Shown here in pieces: positions 22,585-34,800 of a stretch of DNA of 64,000 nucleotides (the first letter of the stretch is position 1; every line of letters starts with the position of its first letter). The notes below the pieces were generated by a model. That model searched no databases and was not told the DNA's origin. It worked only from the letters and a program-made list of their open reading frames with translations. Source of the DNA: Paralvinella palmiformis (Eukaryota; Annelida; Polychaeta; Terebellida; Alvinellidae); NCBI GenBank assembly GCA_025642065.1, contig JAODUP010000043.1, forward strand, positions 710,001 through 774,000. Direction: 5' to 3'. Position numbers and translations under genes: made by a program.

Positions 22585-23335
22585 ACACCATCAGACACTG
22601 TACGTAATCTTGGTGTTACATTTGATAGCGATTTTAATTTCAGAAAACATATTTCTTTGACCTATCGCTCTTGCTTCTATCATATTCGTGACCTTCGCCG
22701 TAGTCGGAGCTATATTTCTCTTTCAGTCGCCAAAACCATTGCTACAGCACTCATTACTAGTAAGCTTGATTACTGCAACTCTCTTGTTTATAACATTGCA
22801 TCTAAGGATATTCTAAAACATCAGTATGTTCAGAACTGCTAAGCTAGGATTGTCACACGGTCTCCTCGGTTTTCCCATTCTGTCCCACTTCTGAAATTTC
22901 TTCACTGGCTCCCTGTTTAATATCGCATTTCAAACTCGGCACTATTGCCTATCAAACTCTTTCTTCTGGAGAACATTCATATTTATTTTCCATGCTTTCT
23001 TCAGCACCCAAGCTCAGAGAACTCCGTTCATTTGGTTTTCACTTGTTGTCTGTTACCAGGGATAAAACTCATACTGGGACTCGTGCTTTTTCAGTTGCTG
23101 TCCCTACTCTTTGGAATTCACTCTCTGAGCATGTTAAGCCATCAAATAGCATAGTTTCATTCCCTCACTATTTGAAAACCCACTTATCCGTTTCCTTGTC
23201 ATATTATCATTGTTGATGAACTTTGCATTGTACCAGGACTATGAGTTTGCTCAACTCCTGTACTAGGTGCGCCACTGAGTTCGATTCTTTTCGAGGATAT
23301 TAGCGCTATAAAAGTTTTGTAATTATTATTATTAT
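22585..23335 (+). mobile_element. CR1/L2-type LINE, 5'-truncated 3' end
   Basis: Decayed C-terminal reverse-transcriptase-protein sequence runs across frames. RNLGVTFDSDFNFRKHI comes first, then SKLDYCNSLVYNI, then LKFLHWLPV and SVAVPTLWNSLSEHV near 23090-23130. These are the standard landmarks of the last 200 residues of CR1/L2-type ORF2. A 3' UTR containing TTTTCGAGGATATTAGCGC follows and ends in an ATT microsatellite at 23322-23335. Stops at several places mark it as dead. Confidence 0.8.
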
Positions 23336-23841
23336 ACCAATATGGACGAATGACTGTCGAAGTTGAAATAAAAACATTATATTAATAGCAAATATCAATC
23401 AGCGTTATGTGTTGGTTATCGTGGTGATGGTCTCAATAATATACAGCTTAATCGCGCATACATATCAACAGCACACTAGTCGGCCGCACAACAATCTTTT
23501 GGTGTGTTCAATAATTGCTTGGAATATGTCTACTTGAGTTTAAAAACAGAAATATATATTGAAGTTTCATCAATTTTGTTTTAATTTCCTTTACAATAAT
23601 CTGTATTAGTACATGAATATGTAGGAACACAGGCCTTTAATAGTGGCTCTGTATCCAGCATTGATATTTCGTTGAAAACCAAAGTATGTACTGTGAACAG
23701 GTAAATGGCAAACTTAGTTCATGAACCATACATACGAAACTTATATTCGCATGTCATATTTTCGCGAGGCCACTGACCTCTCGAATTTCGCGAAAATAAC
23801 ATTATCTCCCCTTTAAGAAACATTTACCGCTGGCGATATTG

Positions 23842-24035
23842 CGGTCAAAATAGCTTTAATAATTTGTTAGTTAGCTCATGGTAACTACTGTAGGAATTTT
23901 AAAAGTTGTTTACGTCTCCGTACGTGTGGAATGTAGGTTTCCGGGTGAATTGGGGTAAATGTGGAATGTTTGATATGGCATAATTGGTTGTTTGTCACTG
24001 GATGACTTCTGTATAAGTATGACCTGCATTTATAT
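23842..24035 (+). mobile_element. LTR-like fragment (right copy, first part)
   Basis: Matches 15654-15840, sharing TAGCTTTAATAATTTGTTAG and CATGGTAACTACTGTAGGAA exactly. With 25636-25832 it looks like a second copy of the Pao LTR, split by about 1.6 kb of later sequence that includes a LINE fragment. Confidence 0.55.
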
Positions 24036-24628
24036 AACACTCTTTTCATAAAATATATCATGTTCAAAAGTGCTTTACTGGCTGAACTGGATGTCTGCGC
24101 GGTCAGGTAAATACAACACAGTATTCAAACAATCATACATCTATTTCCACGTTAATACACCAGCGGGCAACAACTACTATATCACCAATTATCTATTTAC
24201 AATGTGTGTTGTTGTTGTGGCTCGCTGTTGTCTCGACGTGGATACCATCTCAACTCATTTGCAAATCGACAAATATTCACATACTTATTTTATATACTTA
24301 TCTACCTCTGTTGGCACAAAGGTTGGGCAACTATGATATTAATATAACATCTGTTGCAATATGTAAAGGTACAACGCATGTAACGGTTGTTTCCACACTG
24401 GTAGTGTTTGGTTTCTCAAATTACATCATTTACAATTCCCTCGGTATAACATATTTTGCCTTTTACATACTTGCCACATATATATCATCTCATTGGAGGC
24501 GCCATTAGGCCACAATTACCGGTTTCAACTTACTAAATTGTTCGGTTTTTGAAGACTGTTGCTATCCCTTGGTGTTTACCACTGAAGGCAATTTTTAAAT
24601 CAGTGTTTACTACTAATTCAGTGCCAAT

Positions 24629-24638
24629 TAAGTCATAA

Positions 24639-24710
<72 letters not shown>
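24629..24710. repeat. (TA)n microsatellite
   Basis: Long TA run with one slip, between the split LTR halves. Confidence 0.95.
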
Positions 24711-24711
<1 letters not shown>

Positions 24712-24849
24712 CGACAGGTGTGGGCATCCATTCGGCACGTCTCAGGATGGATTTGCCACTCGCGCGCGTTTTTAGGATGTTAATCTGCTGCGCAGTAACT
24801 TGGAGATCCAGGGACACTAGCATCCGTGAGTCACACCAGCATGTGTTTT

Positions 24850-25635
24850 TTTCCCGGTAGGCCAGTTCCTCTCGACTGGTCTGTTTTCGGTATGTAGTTC
24901 CTTCACTGTCGTTTTCATTGTTTCTCTACTTTTGCTTCTTTTCTCAAAGGTCCATTCTATGGTGATGTTCATGTCCACTTAGATATCGAGGTCAATCCTG
25001 GGCCAGTTAATTTTGGTTTCGGCAATTGCCGTTCCATGAGGAACAAGGCTCCGGCCATTTCCGATTTCATCACGTCTGATGACATAGACTTCGCCTAACC
25101 GAAATACACATTCGGGTAAATGATACACCATCATTTCTCAATGATCTAACTCCACATGGTTATGACAATATTTCCAATATTGGTTGTATCAGCAATCATT
25201 TTTTGTGTTGGCTGTAAGTTAGATTTCAGATCACCATCAAAATACACAACTAAACACATTATATTTCATCGATATCACAGAATAGATCGTGATCAGATTT
25301 GGTGTGATTTACTCAACACCGCTTTTGTCTCGTCACCCTCTTCGACAATGCTTCTGATCTTTATGCTCAATATATTAGTAATCTCGCCTATGTACCAGAC
25401 CAACATGCACCACTTAAAACCAAATGTCGAACCAAAGCTAAGCGATGCAGTATGGATAACTCCACAATATCGTGAACACGCCGAAGGGATCTGGAGAAAG
25501 AACCCCTCACCTTTTAATGCACCAAAGCTGCGACGCCAAATCAGTAAATGCAACGCTATCATCAACAAAACAAAGGGTAATTTCTATACTAATATCGTCA
25601 ACAACAACTTGAACGACTCGAAATGGTTGTGGAAA
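24850..25635 (+). mobile_element. CR1/L2-type LINE fragment with 2A-like motif and endonuclease start
   Basis: The frame around 24961-25090 encodes DIEVNPGP at 24982-25005, followed by GNCRSMRNKAPAISDFI, the usual start of the APE endonuclease of CR1/L2 LINEs. It stops after DDIDFA. A further frame (25156-25671) and its neighbour carry the endonuclease-RT linker region (PDQHAPLKTK, about 25391-25420). Most of the endonuclease is missing, so this is a decayed, internally deleted piece. It lies between the two halves of the right LTR copy. Confidence 0.65.
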
Positions 25636-25832
25636 GAACTCAACGTATGCAGGACTCACGCCGATTTGTGACGAGACCAGACTGCTGCGACAATTTATTG
25701 TACGCTATGTGTGTTATGTAACTTTGTGTCAGAATAAGACTCTCGAAGATCTACCTACATGAGCTGTTGTGATTGAGTTCTGGTGATCTTTAACTCTGAA
25801 CGGTGGACAAAGGATCAAACACAAGTAACCCT
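25636..25832 (+). mobile_element. LTR-like fragment (right copy, second part)
   Basis: Matches about 16620-16838. Shared landmarks are TTTGTGACGAGA, GTGTCAGAATAA, CTCTCGAAGATCTAC and CTGAACGGTGGACA. It is followed by ATT microsatellites (25833-25880 and 25978-26005). Confidence 0.6.
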
Positions 25833-26005
25833 AATATTTGTTGTTATTATTATTATTATAATTTTTATTATTATTAAGAAGTTTGTCATTACGTATGGAA
25901 ATTATGATACGCGACCGTCGTTACTGAACAGTAGGAATCTGGGCTCATGCTGTCACATTGCAACTTTATTAAATAGATATTATTATTATTATTATTATTA
26001 TTAAG

Positions 26006-27633
26006 GTCATTGTAAATCACCTTAATCATTTACCCTTTTTTAATTTACTGTCTTAATTTTATCCATATGGAAATTTCCTTGATATACGGCTATAATAACA
26101 TTATTTTTATATTTTTATAACGTAGTTATAATGTAATAAGACCATTTCTAATACATTTAATTAAAACTTTATATTAAACTGTTTCTAAAGGTGATTAACA
26201 ACGTCAAAAAAATCATAAATAATAATAAACATTTTAATAAACAATTTAAAAATCTTCAAAACATTATTATAGTTGTTTTAATGATTATGCGAATCATATT
26301 ATAATGGTGTCATAATATTATAAAAATCTGAAACGTTAGTTTATTTTTATAATTAAGTTGATCCTGAAACACAGATAACCAATGAAAACTTCTTATAACA
26401 CTTGTACACTATGCGCCTTAGAGTAACCTTCTTACAGGTTATATAGGGCGCTATATAAATTTTGTATATTATTATTTTAAATGAGATGTATGGAAAGGTT
26501 AAAATGTGTTGTCGCATCGTCTTGTATATGATTATAGAATATTATGGATGTCCTAATGTAGAAGCTTTTATTAGTTTTGATTTACATAATGATAAATTAT
26601 AGCCTAAACTAAACTTTAGATGATCCCTGCAGTTTTTGATCCTGCGACTCTTTGCCATCTTCACCACGTATATAAATATAGCCCTATACGTTACCGAGTG
26701 TGGGTGTGTTTATCATTGTAATTTTATAGACACACAGACACTACCAGCTATATAATGTGTCTAAAATATGAACATCCAGTGGATATTACAATGCACATAC
26801 AAATACATTAATTCTTCCTTCGCTTATCCAGTTTGGTTAATTTTATTTTTAAATTATCACAATGTTTTGAATCAACGAACTTAATCGGGATCAACGATAC
26901 AAACTCATTGATTGAAAGTCGTTCATTATTAACGCTGATTATGTGTCACGCGCTTTAATTAAACCCAAATTGGATATCTTCGGCTGCAACAAACGCACGT
27001 ATATGAAAGATTTACCTATGAGAACAGCTTCAAAATTCAGCCATTTGGGAAAACAACCTTTACAAAAAAATCAAAATCACAAGAAAGTAATAAAATATTA
27101 CAGTATTGGCCAACCCCCACAAGGTCCGCACACCCAGTACACCCCGCTGAACCAATCTCCAGAGTTTTGATTTCAGAGTTGTTTAATTCAGGACATGTAC
27201 ATAGTATAAACAAGGGACAACATAATCAAGAACCAGGACGACACAAACAAGTGCAAGCATGTACTTATTTTCATCGTTGTCCTTTTAACAAATCGTAGAA
27301 AACATGGAACATAATTACTTTCAAATAAAAACTTGTATTATAATATAATCATTATGGCTAACAGCAAAAAGTTAAAATAACAACTGTAGACTAACATAAA
27401 AGCATGCATGAGTGAACAATACCAAATTGTGTATTTCAAGTATGAGAACATATATACATGTATGTCATAAAAACACTGTTAGCTTGATTGATAACTATAT
27501 GATATAGAACTATGTTAATTTTGAGTAATTCCAAGAACTAGCACTTGATTTTCAGTTGTGCATATGCATTAGATCTACCCTAACAGTAACGGCGGTTGAA
27601 TAAGGTGCATGCCTCCTGATGTGTTAGAAACGT

Positions 27634-27640
<7 letters not shown>
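26006..27640. other. AT-rich intergenic sequence with a SINE/LINE tail
   Basis: GGGCGCTATATAAATTTTG at about 26448-26466, followed by an ATT tract, is the tail shared by the SINE at 19262-19554. A 75-codon frame at 26943-27170 starts at GTG, matches no family I know and is probably not a gene. Nothing else is recognisable. Confidence 0.6.

Positions 27641-27700
<60 letters not shown>
27639..27700. repeat. (TA)31 microsatellite
   Basis: Uninterrupted TA run in intergenic DNA. Confidence 0.95.
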
Positions 27701-27703
<3 letters not shown>

Positions 27704-27918
27704 CTAGATATGTTTATGCTATATAAAAAGATACCTTACTACGAACTTAAATGATATTTGTGTGAAATGATGTTAACCACAGTGGAGACTGTTATTACCT
27801 TAATTCGTAGAAACTGGTATGAACTTATATTAAATTGGTACGAAGTAGTCTGGTACTAAATCGTTTTGATGCAAAACGACTCAAAACAGACAAACACAGA
27901 TAATGAACGCTCGGTCAC

Positions 27919-27941
27919 TACTTCCGGTTATATTTTGGCGG
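27919..27941 (+). promoter_or_regulatory. Candidate ETS/E2F-type promoter motifs
   Basis: ACTTCCGG followed by TTTTGGCGG resembles an ETS site next to an E2F-like site, a pairing common at start sites of cell-cycle genes. It lies 3.9 kb upstream of the KNL2 start codon, so it would require a non-coding first exon. No splice pair was established, so this is a weak suggestion. Confidence 0.2.
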
Positions 27942-29336
27942 TTGTTAGTCTATAGAATAACAGAGCTTTGATATAAATAGTTATAAATAGTCTTTGCTTA
28001 TAATATATAAATATTGTTTTCCGTCGTGTAAATGGTGTATAATCGTAAATACTTCTATGTTTGTCTTTGCAGTTTTTGTGAGTATTTGAATATTAATTAA
28101 CAGTTCTTACGGGTGGCAGGTTCTAATATTAACAGCGGAAAATCTTTATCGAGGAGACTAACACTAACTTGACTAAGAAAAGACTAGAATCTTTAGACTA
28201 AACCGTAAACGTCTAAAGCTAATTTCACTAAGTTTAATTAGTTTAACTTTAAGAACATGATAAATCATTTAGATTAATGGGGGGGGGGGATCGACCACAA
28301 CATTAAAACCTTATTTATTACACTTAATAGTTTTAGACTGGAACATAATACTATCACTGAATAATTTGTTTTGTGTTTAGATATACTTTGAAATAATATT
28401 ACAACGATACAGTATGGTACACCACCAAAAATAATTAGCGACTGAAAGTTAAAGTGGTCACGTCAAAATTCAAACTTTTGTTGATGGGTGTCAACATTTC
28501 AAAAATCTACACTGTCTATGTATATAAAACATATGCCATGGTTGATCCGCCCACACTGTTTCTGTGGCTGAACTTTCCCTCCCTCCACTTTGCTTATATT
28601 AATAACCTTTACGACTTGGTTCATAAATCACGTGATCAGTACCTTATTAGGAATATTAAACATGGAGGGACAAGTAGAAAAGTATGTCTTGTCAATTGCT
28701 GTATCGCATATACTAAGATCAAACCATTGAAGTGTAAGGTGGTTGAACCTCCCCACTTCTTCCCTAGAAAATCTATTTTATCATAATCTAATTCAACTAA
28801 GATGGTTCCCACACTCCCTGGAAAATAACAAATTAATTTTCCAGGTCCTGGAAATGTCCTTGAATTTTAAAAAAATCTGGAAACTTGGAAAAATATTGCC
28901 TGTGATTGTGTCAAAAAAAATCTACTTAGTCGTTAAACAAAAAAGCCAGTGAATAAATATTATTATCTGTCTAATGTAGAAAAAAAAGAGAACCAGTACA
29001 TAGTCTTGATAGTTGATATCCCATGTTAGTTAAAATTTAAATAAAAGTTAGTGGATCAGACAGCTACAATGTGTGACAAGTAGGCTGTACCATAAAAATT
29101 TCAATAATTGATCATACATTAAATAATTATGATATGCTTTTTCACACATTTTATTATCTTTAAATCTTGTATACTTTTGGAAAATGGTAATTATGTCCCG
29201 GAAAATAATATTTCCTTGGCTGTGGGAACCATGAATGATAGAATTGTATATCTAAACAAATACTGATCTAGATCTAGTGACATACTGAAATATATAAAAT
29301 TAATAAAACCTTTAAATTACAAAGTGGTTGCATAGC

Positions 29337-29609
29337 CGAGCATTGCAACCGTGTTCGCTGGTGCTAAAGGTCCAAGCACTTAGTGTGCTGCCTCCTAATA
29401 GCACATGCACTGGCTCCCGAATCCATTATCTAAATCTTGTTTTTATTTGGCTGCTAAGCATAATACAGTTTTATTTGGCCTAAAGTTACGGTGAGGCTTT
29501 CGACATGTTTTAAGATGTTCAAACAAAAATAAAATATCAACGTAATTGTAAGACATTGGCTTGGATCTTTAGCCCCAGTGAACACGGTTCCGATGCTCGG
29601 CTATCCAAC
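29337..29609. mobile_element. 273-bp MITE with about 50-bp terminal inverted repeats
   Basis: The first 50 bases (GTTGCATAGCCGAGCATTGC onward) match the reverse complement of the last 50 (ending GCTCGGCTATCCAAC) with a handful of mismatches; shared cores include ATAGCCGAGCAT and AACCGTGTTC. There is no coding capacity. I could not identify a convincing target duplication, so the superfamily is open. Confidence 0.75.
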
Positions 29610-30595
29610 AAATTCCTTTAAATTAATAGGCTATGGCTTAATAACTTTAGTTAATACTGATAATAAGATCTGACAATCATCATTCCAATGCAATTGTCCC
29701 CTTGGCTTGTAGTCACTTTCATGAAAAATTAACTTGGGTAGTTTGATAAAATAATTATTTAAACATAAAGATCCCAGTTTCTATAACCATATACAGTTTG
29801 AATTATGTCAGTAGGTAGCATGTAAAGGAAGTTATACACATTTTAATAAGCTGAATATCATGAATTTAGATCTATGCCACCAATTACTATTTATTTGCAT
29901 TGCTGTAGTTGTGACCGTCATACTGATAACACCTGGGAGACTAATTCAAAAGTTAACAGGGTTTATTTGTCTTTAAGTAAAAAACTTCTTAATCTCCTGA
30001 CAAGATGACAAGGAATTTATTACTAAATATATCAACACCATATTTTGGGGCCTTCAGATGAATTAGTGCGCATAACTGGAAATTATTAAAACCTTTTTCT
30101 TTGGTAGGAAATAAGATGACGGTGAAATATCTATGGGAGTAAAGAGCATCCAAAAATATACAAAACTCAAATTGCTTAAAATGGCTGTATTTTGAGTAAT
30201 AAGGAGTTAAAATTGTTTATTTATATCAAAGAAATGAAAAGAAGGCAGCAAAAAATACGAGAAAGGGAATAACCCTCTTGGAGCTTTTCCAAGCAGTGGT
30301 CACAGTCGCCCATTGGTTTTTTTTAAGTATGGTCATGACGTTTATGAAAGTGCCTACCCTTTGATTTGTCAATGATGAATAGAACTATTATGTTATTCAG
30401 TTCTAATAAATTAATTGGATTGAATTTCTTTCGTTTCATGATCTTTCATGTTTGTCTTTGCTGAAGAAATAGTCAAACATGGATAAGACACAAAAGTGTG
30501 AACATGTCTCAAGTGGTAGTACAATTCTTTATTAAGTGGCTGGTAGTGGTACTATATCAACTATCATTCAGTTGGTCAGTGACTCAAATGGCTGA

Positions 30596-30634
30596 GAACA
30601 ATGATTATGTAGATTATCTACATAATCATTGTTC
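30596..30634. repeat. Perfect 19-bp palindrome with one-base spacer
   Basis: GAACAATGATTATGTAGAT at 30596-30614 is followed by one T and its exact complement at 30616-30634. The right arm runs into a LINE 3' tail. Confidence 0.9.
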
Positions 30635-30755
30635 ATGAACTTTGCATTGTATCTGGACTATGAGTTTGCACAACCCCTGTACTAGGTGCACCACTGAGCT
30701 CTATTCTTTTTGAGGATATTGGTGCAATAGAAGTTTTGTAATTATTATTAAAATA
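30616..30755 (+). mobile_element. CR1/L2-type LINE 3'-end fragment
   Basis: ATGAACTTTGCATTGTA, CTGTACTAGGTGCACCACTGAG and GAGGATATTGGTGCAATAGA match the 3' UTR of the LINE at 23215-23335, and the copy ends in the same ATT tract. It is a heavily 5'-truncated copy. Confidence 0.7.
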
Positions 30756-31889
30756 AGAGATGTAGGTGACGTAGAAAAGAACATCTCGATCAAAATAATA
30801 ATGAGTGGCCACTGCTACCTGACTAAGTAATCTGGATCAATCCTGAAGTAAAACAATTTGGGACTGATCCACAGCAAATGTCAGTATTGTCACAAACCTA
30901 GACTATGAGGATTATCACTTTAGCAATCATTTAAATTCTCAAAGGATTAATAGAACCTTACTTTTTTTACAATTAATTCAGTAAGAAGGCATCTATGTTT
31001 AAAAAATTTGGTCACACATAATGTTGTAAGTATATAAAGATTAATCCTGGAAATATTTGACCTTTTATAGGTTAAAACCTTTTAACCATGACTTTTAGGC
31101 TAATTATCTATTACGTACAACATGGTTGTCACCAAAACTAAAAAAAAATAAACAGATTTTTCCTGATTTTAACAGCTGTGGGTACTACTATGTCACAGAA
31201 GAATGACATGTTCTTTCTAACAGTTTGTCTTTTTTTTGTGTATATAGTAACTCTATGCTGATAAATTCTTGTGTGTAGGATAAAAGAATTTTGCCAATGA
31301 TGAAAGGCCTTTATTCTAATTTTCTGTTGGCAGGTGTACTTAAAGTTAAAGGGAATTATGCACCTCAATTCCAGAATGCCTTTGATTATATCTAGTGGCA
31401 TTCCTTGACTGTCAAAATGAGTTGAATTAATGTATTTAAATTATATGTAGGCTATGTTCACCTGTAACTGTCATATTTTGGTTTCATAGAATATAAGTGA
31501 GCTATGGCAGTTGAGTTAGTTACAGGTGCTTTGATTTGTAAAACAACATGTGGAAGCATGCTTTTTCTACATAGGCAAACAAATATTTTGCTTGCCAATA
31601 ATTACATGTGTACTTGCCTCATATTCTAAATACCTTTTGGTTCATAGATAATGTAAGAAGTGTGGATTAAAAATACTATTTGATATTATGGTAAAAAATT
31701 ACTTTGTTAAATATTTGGCTAGTGTGATCAGTGCTGAGGTTAATTAAAGAACACATTTTGACATTTACGTTTCAGATTGTGCTGTAATACAGAATAGGCA
31801 ATAGTTCAGCTGGAGTGTCCTAAAAAAGACTACTTGCATATTCAGTTATATCATTTATACTGATATACCTATGATGTATGTGTCAAAGA

Positions 31890-34800
31890 ATGGAGAATTT
31901 TGAAGAAGATGAGGAATTTGAGAGGATAGTGAGAAGTGTAACTACTAAGGTAATCTGTATGTTCGAATATGCGTGGATTCAATATTCCTAGAATAAAAAG
32001 AAAATGTCACTCCATAAAATAGTGATTTTATGAAGGTCTGTAGCATCTTGGGTGAGGAGAGGTTTCTGTTGGCACACCCCCAGAAAAGTTATGTATCGTA
32101 TGGCAATTTTTGGGGCTTTGTTAGTTAATTTAATAATTAAGTCTTTTTCACCTGTTGTCTTTCCAAAGTGTATTTCTTTGATTCTTCAAAATGGAAAATC
32201 CACATTGCTGTCTATACAATGTATGTGTTTAGTTTATAAAAGAGTGTTAAGTTTATAAAATTGAGAACTAGATCTTGGTTTTGAAGTGGCATAGTTTAAG
32301 TCAGTATTCATTGGAACACTTATGACTGCCTACTGTGAAAACATAAGAGTTGGGGACAGTGATTTTCTGTTTTAAAATAAAGCAAATTTGTTATTTGCCA
32401 TGCTTTCCATCGTAAAAAGAACAAACTAAACTTCAGCAATCATATTCTGCATTCAGTTACAAATTTTTAATTGACAAAAAGAGGATACAGTCTTTCTGTA
32501 ACATACCTCATTTGGGTATTTAGCCTTGTTTTTGTTGTTGTGTATTTGCCTGTATTATAAACCATTTCAATTCAGCAAGATTCATGTAAGGACACAAGTT
32601 AATCAATAGAATGTGCTGAACAAATTAATTATGTCATTACATTGAGAAAAATTTATTTTATATGCCCAGGAACACATTCATGACAGTGAAGGCCATCTCT
32701 GACTTTGCCGTTTTCTCGTTTTGTTTACATGTTTGAGCCATCGGATGGTTGGATTTGGATAATGAAATACACATTTTCTGAATAAATCAGGTCAGCCCTT
32801 GCCATTCCAAACATAAATAAATTGTTCCTTGCTGTTTATTTAATCATAATTCTTGTTTGAAGTTTGGTCTTTTTTCACACAAAAAGCTGACCGGCCGCTT
32901 GAACACGTGGGATTAGGTCATGTAGCTCAGAGCACATATTTCACCCAGGAGCATCTCATCATTAGAATGTTAAATCTACCAAGTGATATCTTACATAGAG
33001 CGGTTTCGGATCATAAAACGGTTAACTGGAAATATTTGTTCACACAATTTTGAAGAGAGTGCAAATGCCCAAGGGATGTACATTTAAAATTTAAATAACT
33101 TTTGTCATTTGAACACGTTGTGGAATACATGTCCCCTGGGTGTTGTTTGCAATGATAGCTATGTCGTCATGACGACGAATCCAAACACTGCCTGTATGAG
33201 GAATGACGGTAAATGTCATCTTTTCAAACTACTTTTCTCCCGTTATTCAAACAAAGACGAACAAATAAATGACACTGCATATTTCTACAAGATTTGGTGT
33301 TACAAACAACACAAATTATTACACTTGTCAATGTATATTTGGCAGGGTTCAGGAGCCGGTGAATCATGAAAAGCAGATGGCGATATATAAATTTGTTATG
33401 CTTCTTATCCATTTAAAATCATGAAAAATACATTTAATATTTAGATTTAAGCAGTGTGTATGCAATTCTATGAACTTCTTCCTCGTTCATAAACAAAACA
33501 AAGCAAAATTAAGATGTATAAGTCACTTGTTCAATTGGAACTCCACAATCGGTTTGGCTGTAATTTGTGATCCTGATAGCACTGTGAGATGGGTGTACAC
33601 CCCGGAAATCGAATCAGCACCATCTGGCGAGTTAATTGGGTATTTGGCAAGGGGCCTATTGTCTTCTCTATTTGTTTTTGTTCACTGGGCAACCACAATA
33701 TATCGCAGGATAAAACTGTATCCAAAACGTTTTTCCAGCCAACAATATTACTTTTGTGAGGGGGGAAAATAGCTTCCGAAAATAAAAACCTTTACTGATT
33801 CTCTCATTCCAAATTAGAATTATGTGGTCATTTCTGATGTGTTAAAAGCATACGTCATTTTTATTGTACCACTAGGTCTATTTCCTCATCCTTTATTCGA
33901 GGCACCACTCCAATAACACATCCAAAGGGTGTTTCATCTTTGACTTTGCTTCATTACCTTTGTAGGTCGCTTGGCCCATTTAGCCTACCATGTACACAAA
34001 AGTGGCCGTAAAACATCAATCATAATCACCAATAACACATTGATTACAGTTCTGCCATGCAAATCTCTAGTTGTGAATTCAAATTGACCCAAAGCATCTA
34101 CGTTTGTGTGATATTTCTCAAGGAGTGACCTCTCAGCCAAATGTCCCAGATGTGCTAAGGCTAAGTGAGCTACTTACTCACTCATTTTATACATGCATAC
34201 CTACGGTGTATCAGAATATCCAATTTTTTTAGTTGATGATCAATGCATTGGTAATCTCAAATTATTAGTTTTAAATACATAACTGGTTGGTATGAATCAT
34301 AGCATTACTGATTATTCAGTGGATAATATGATAATAATATTATATTGTTTTCCTTTGCATGTGTATTGTGGTTGATATCCATTTCACTGAATGCATTTCA
34401 TCAGTAAAATTGTCACTTTATTTATTTTATCATAACATAGTTACCAGTACATTCTGTGTTACCATAACTTTGAGTGTGCATTACAAAGAATTTTGTTCTT
34501 ACTTTTCTAGTTTAATCCAGGACGCACAAGTTGTTTGGCGAGCCCTCTGCCTCCCGCTTCTTCTTGTTTGCTGAGCACAAAAGCAAAACTACTGCACCAA
34601 TTAAAGAAATGTGCTACTGTTCCGGTGCCAACATCAGATAATTCTGTGCTTGGTATAAATACGGATACGGAATCGCATCTGTCCAAGGAGATTGTGTGTA
34701 CTAATGATAGTAATACATCCCCCAAATGGTATGATGATGTATCAGACATCAGCAGTGTCGGAGCAACGGACCAACCATCTGTCAGAGACATACTCAAAAA

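Noticed and set aside
28454..28786. 110-codon plus-strand frame in intergenic DNA
   Set aside because: No recognisable motif. It overlaps a second frame of similar quality and has no supporting gene structure.
33470..33772. 100-codon frame in KNL2 intron 1
   Set aside because: It has a plausible hydrophobic stretch but no family resemblance and lies wholly inside an intron; a worn transposon piece is more likely.
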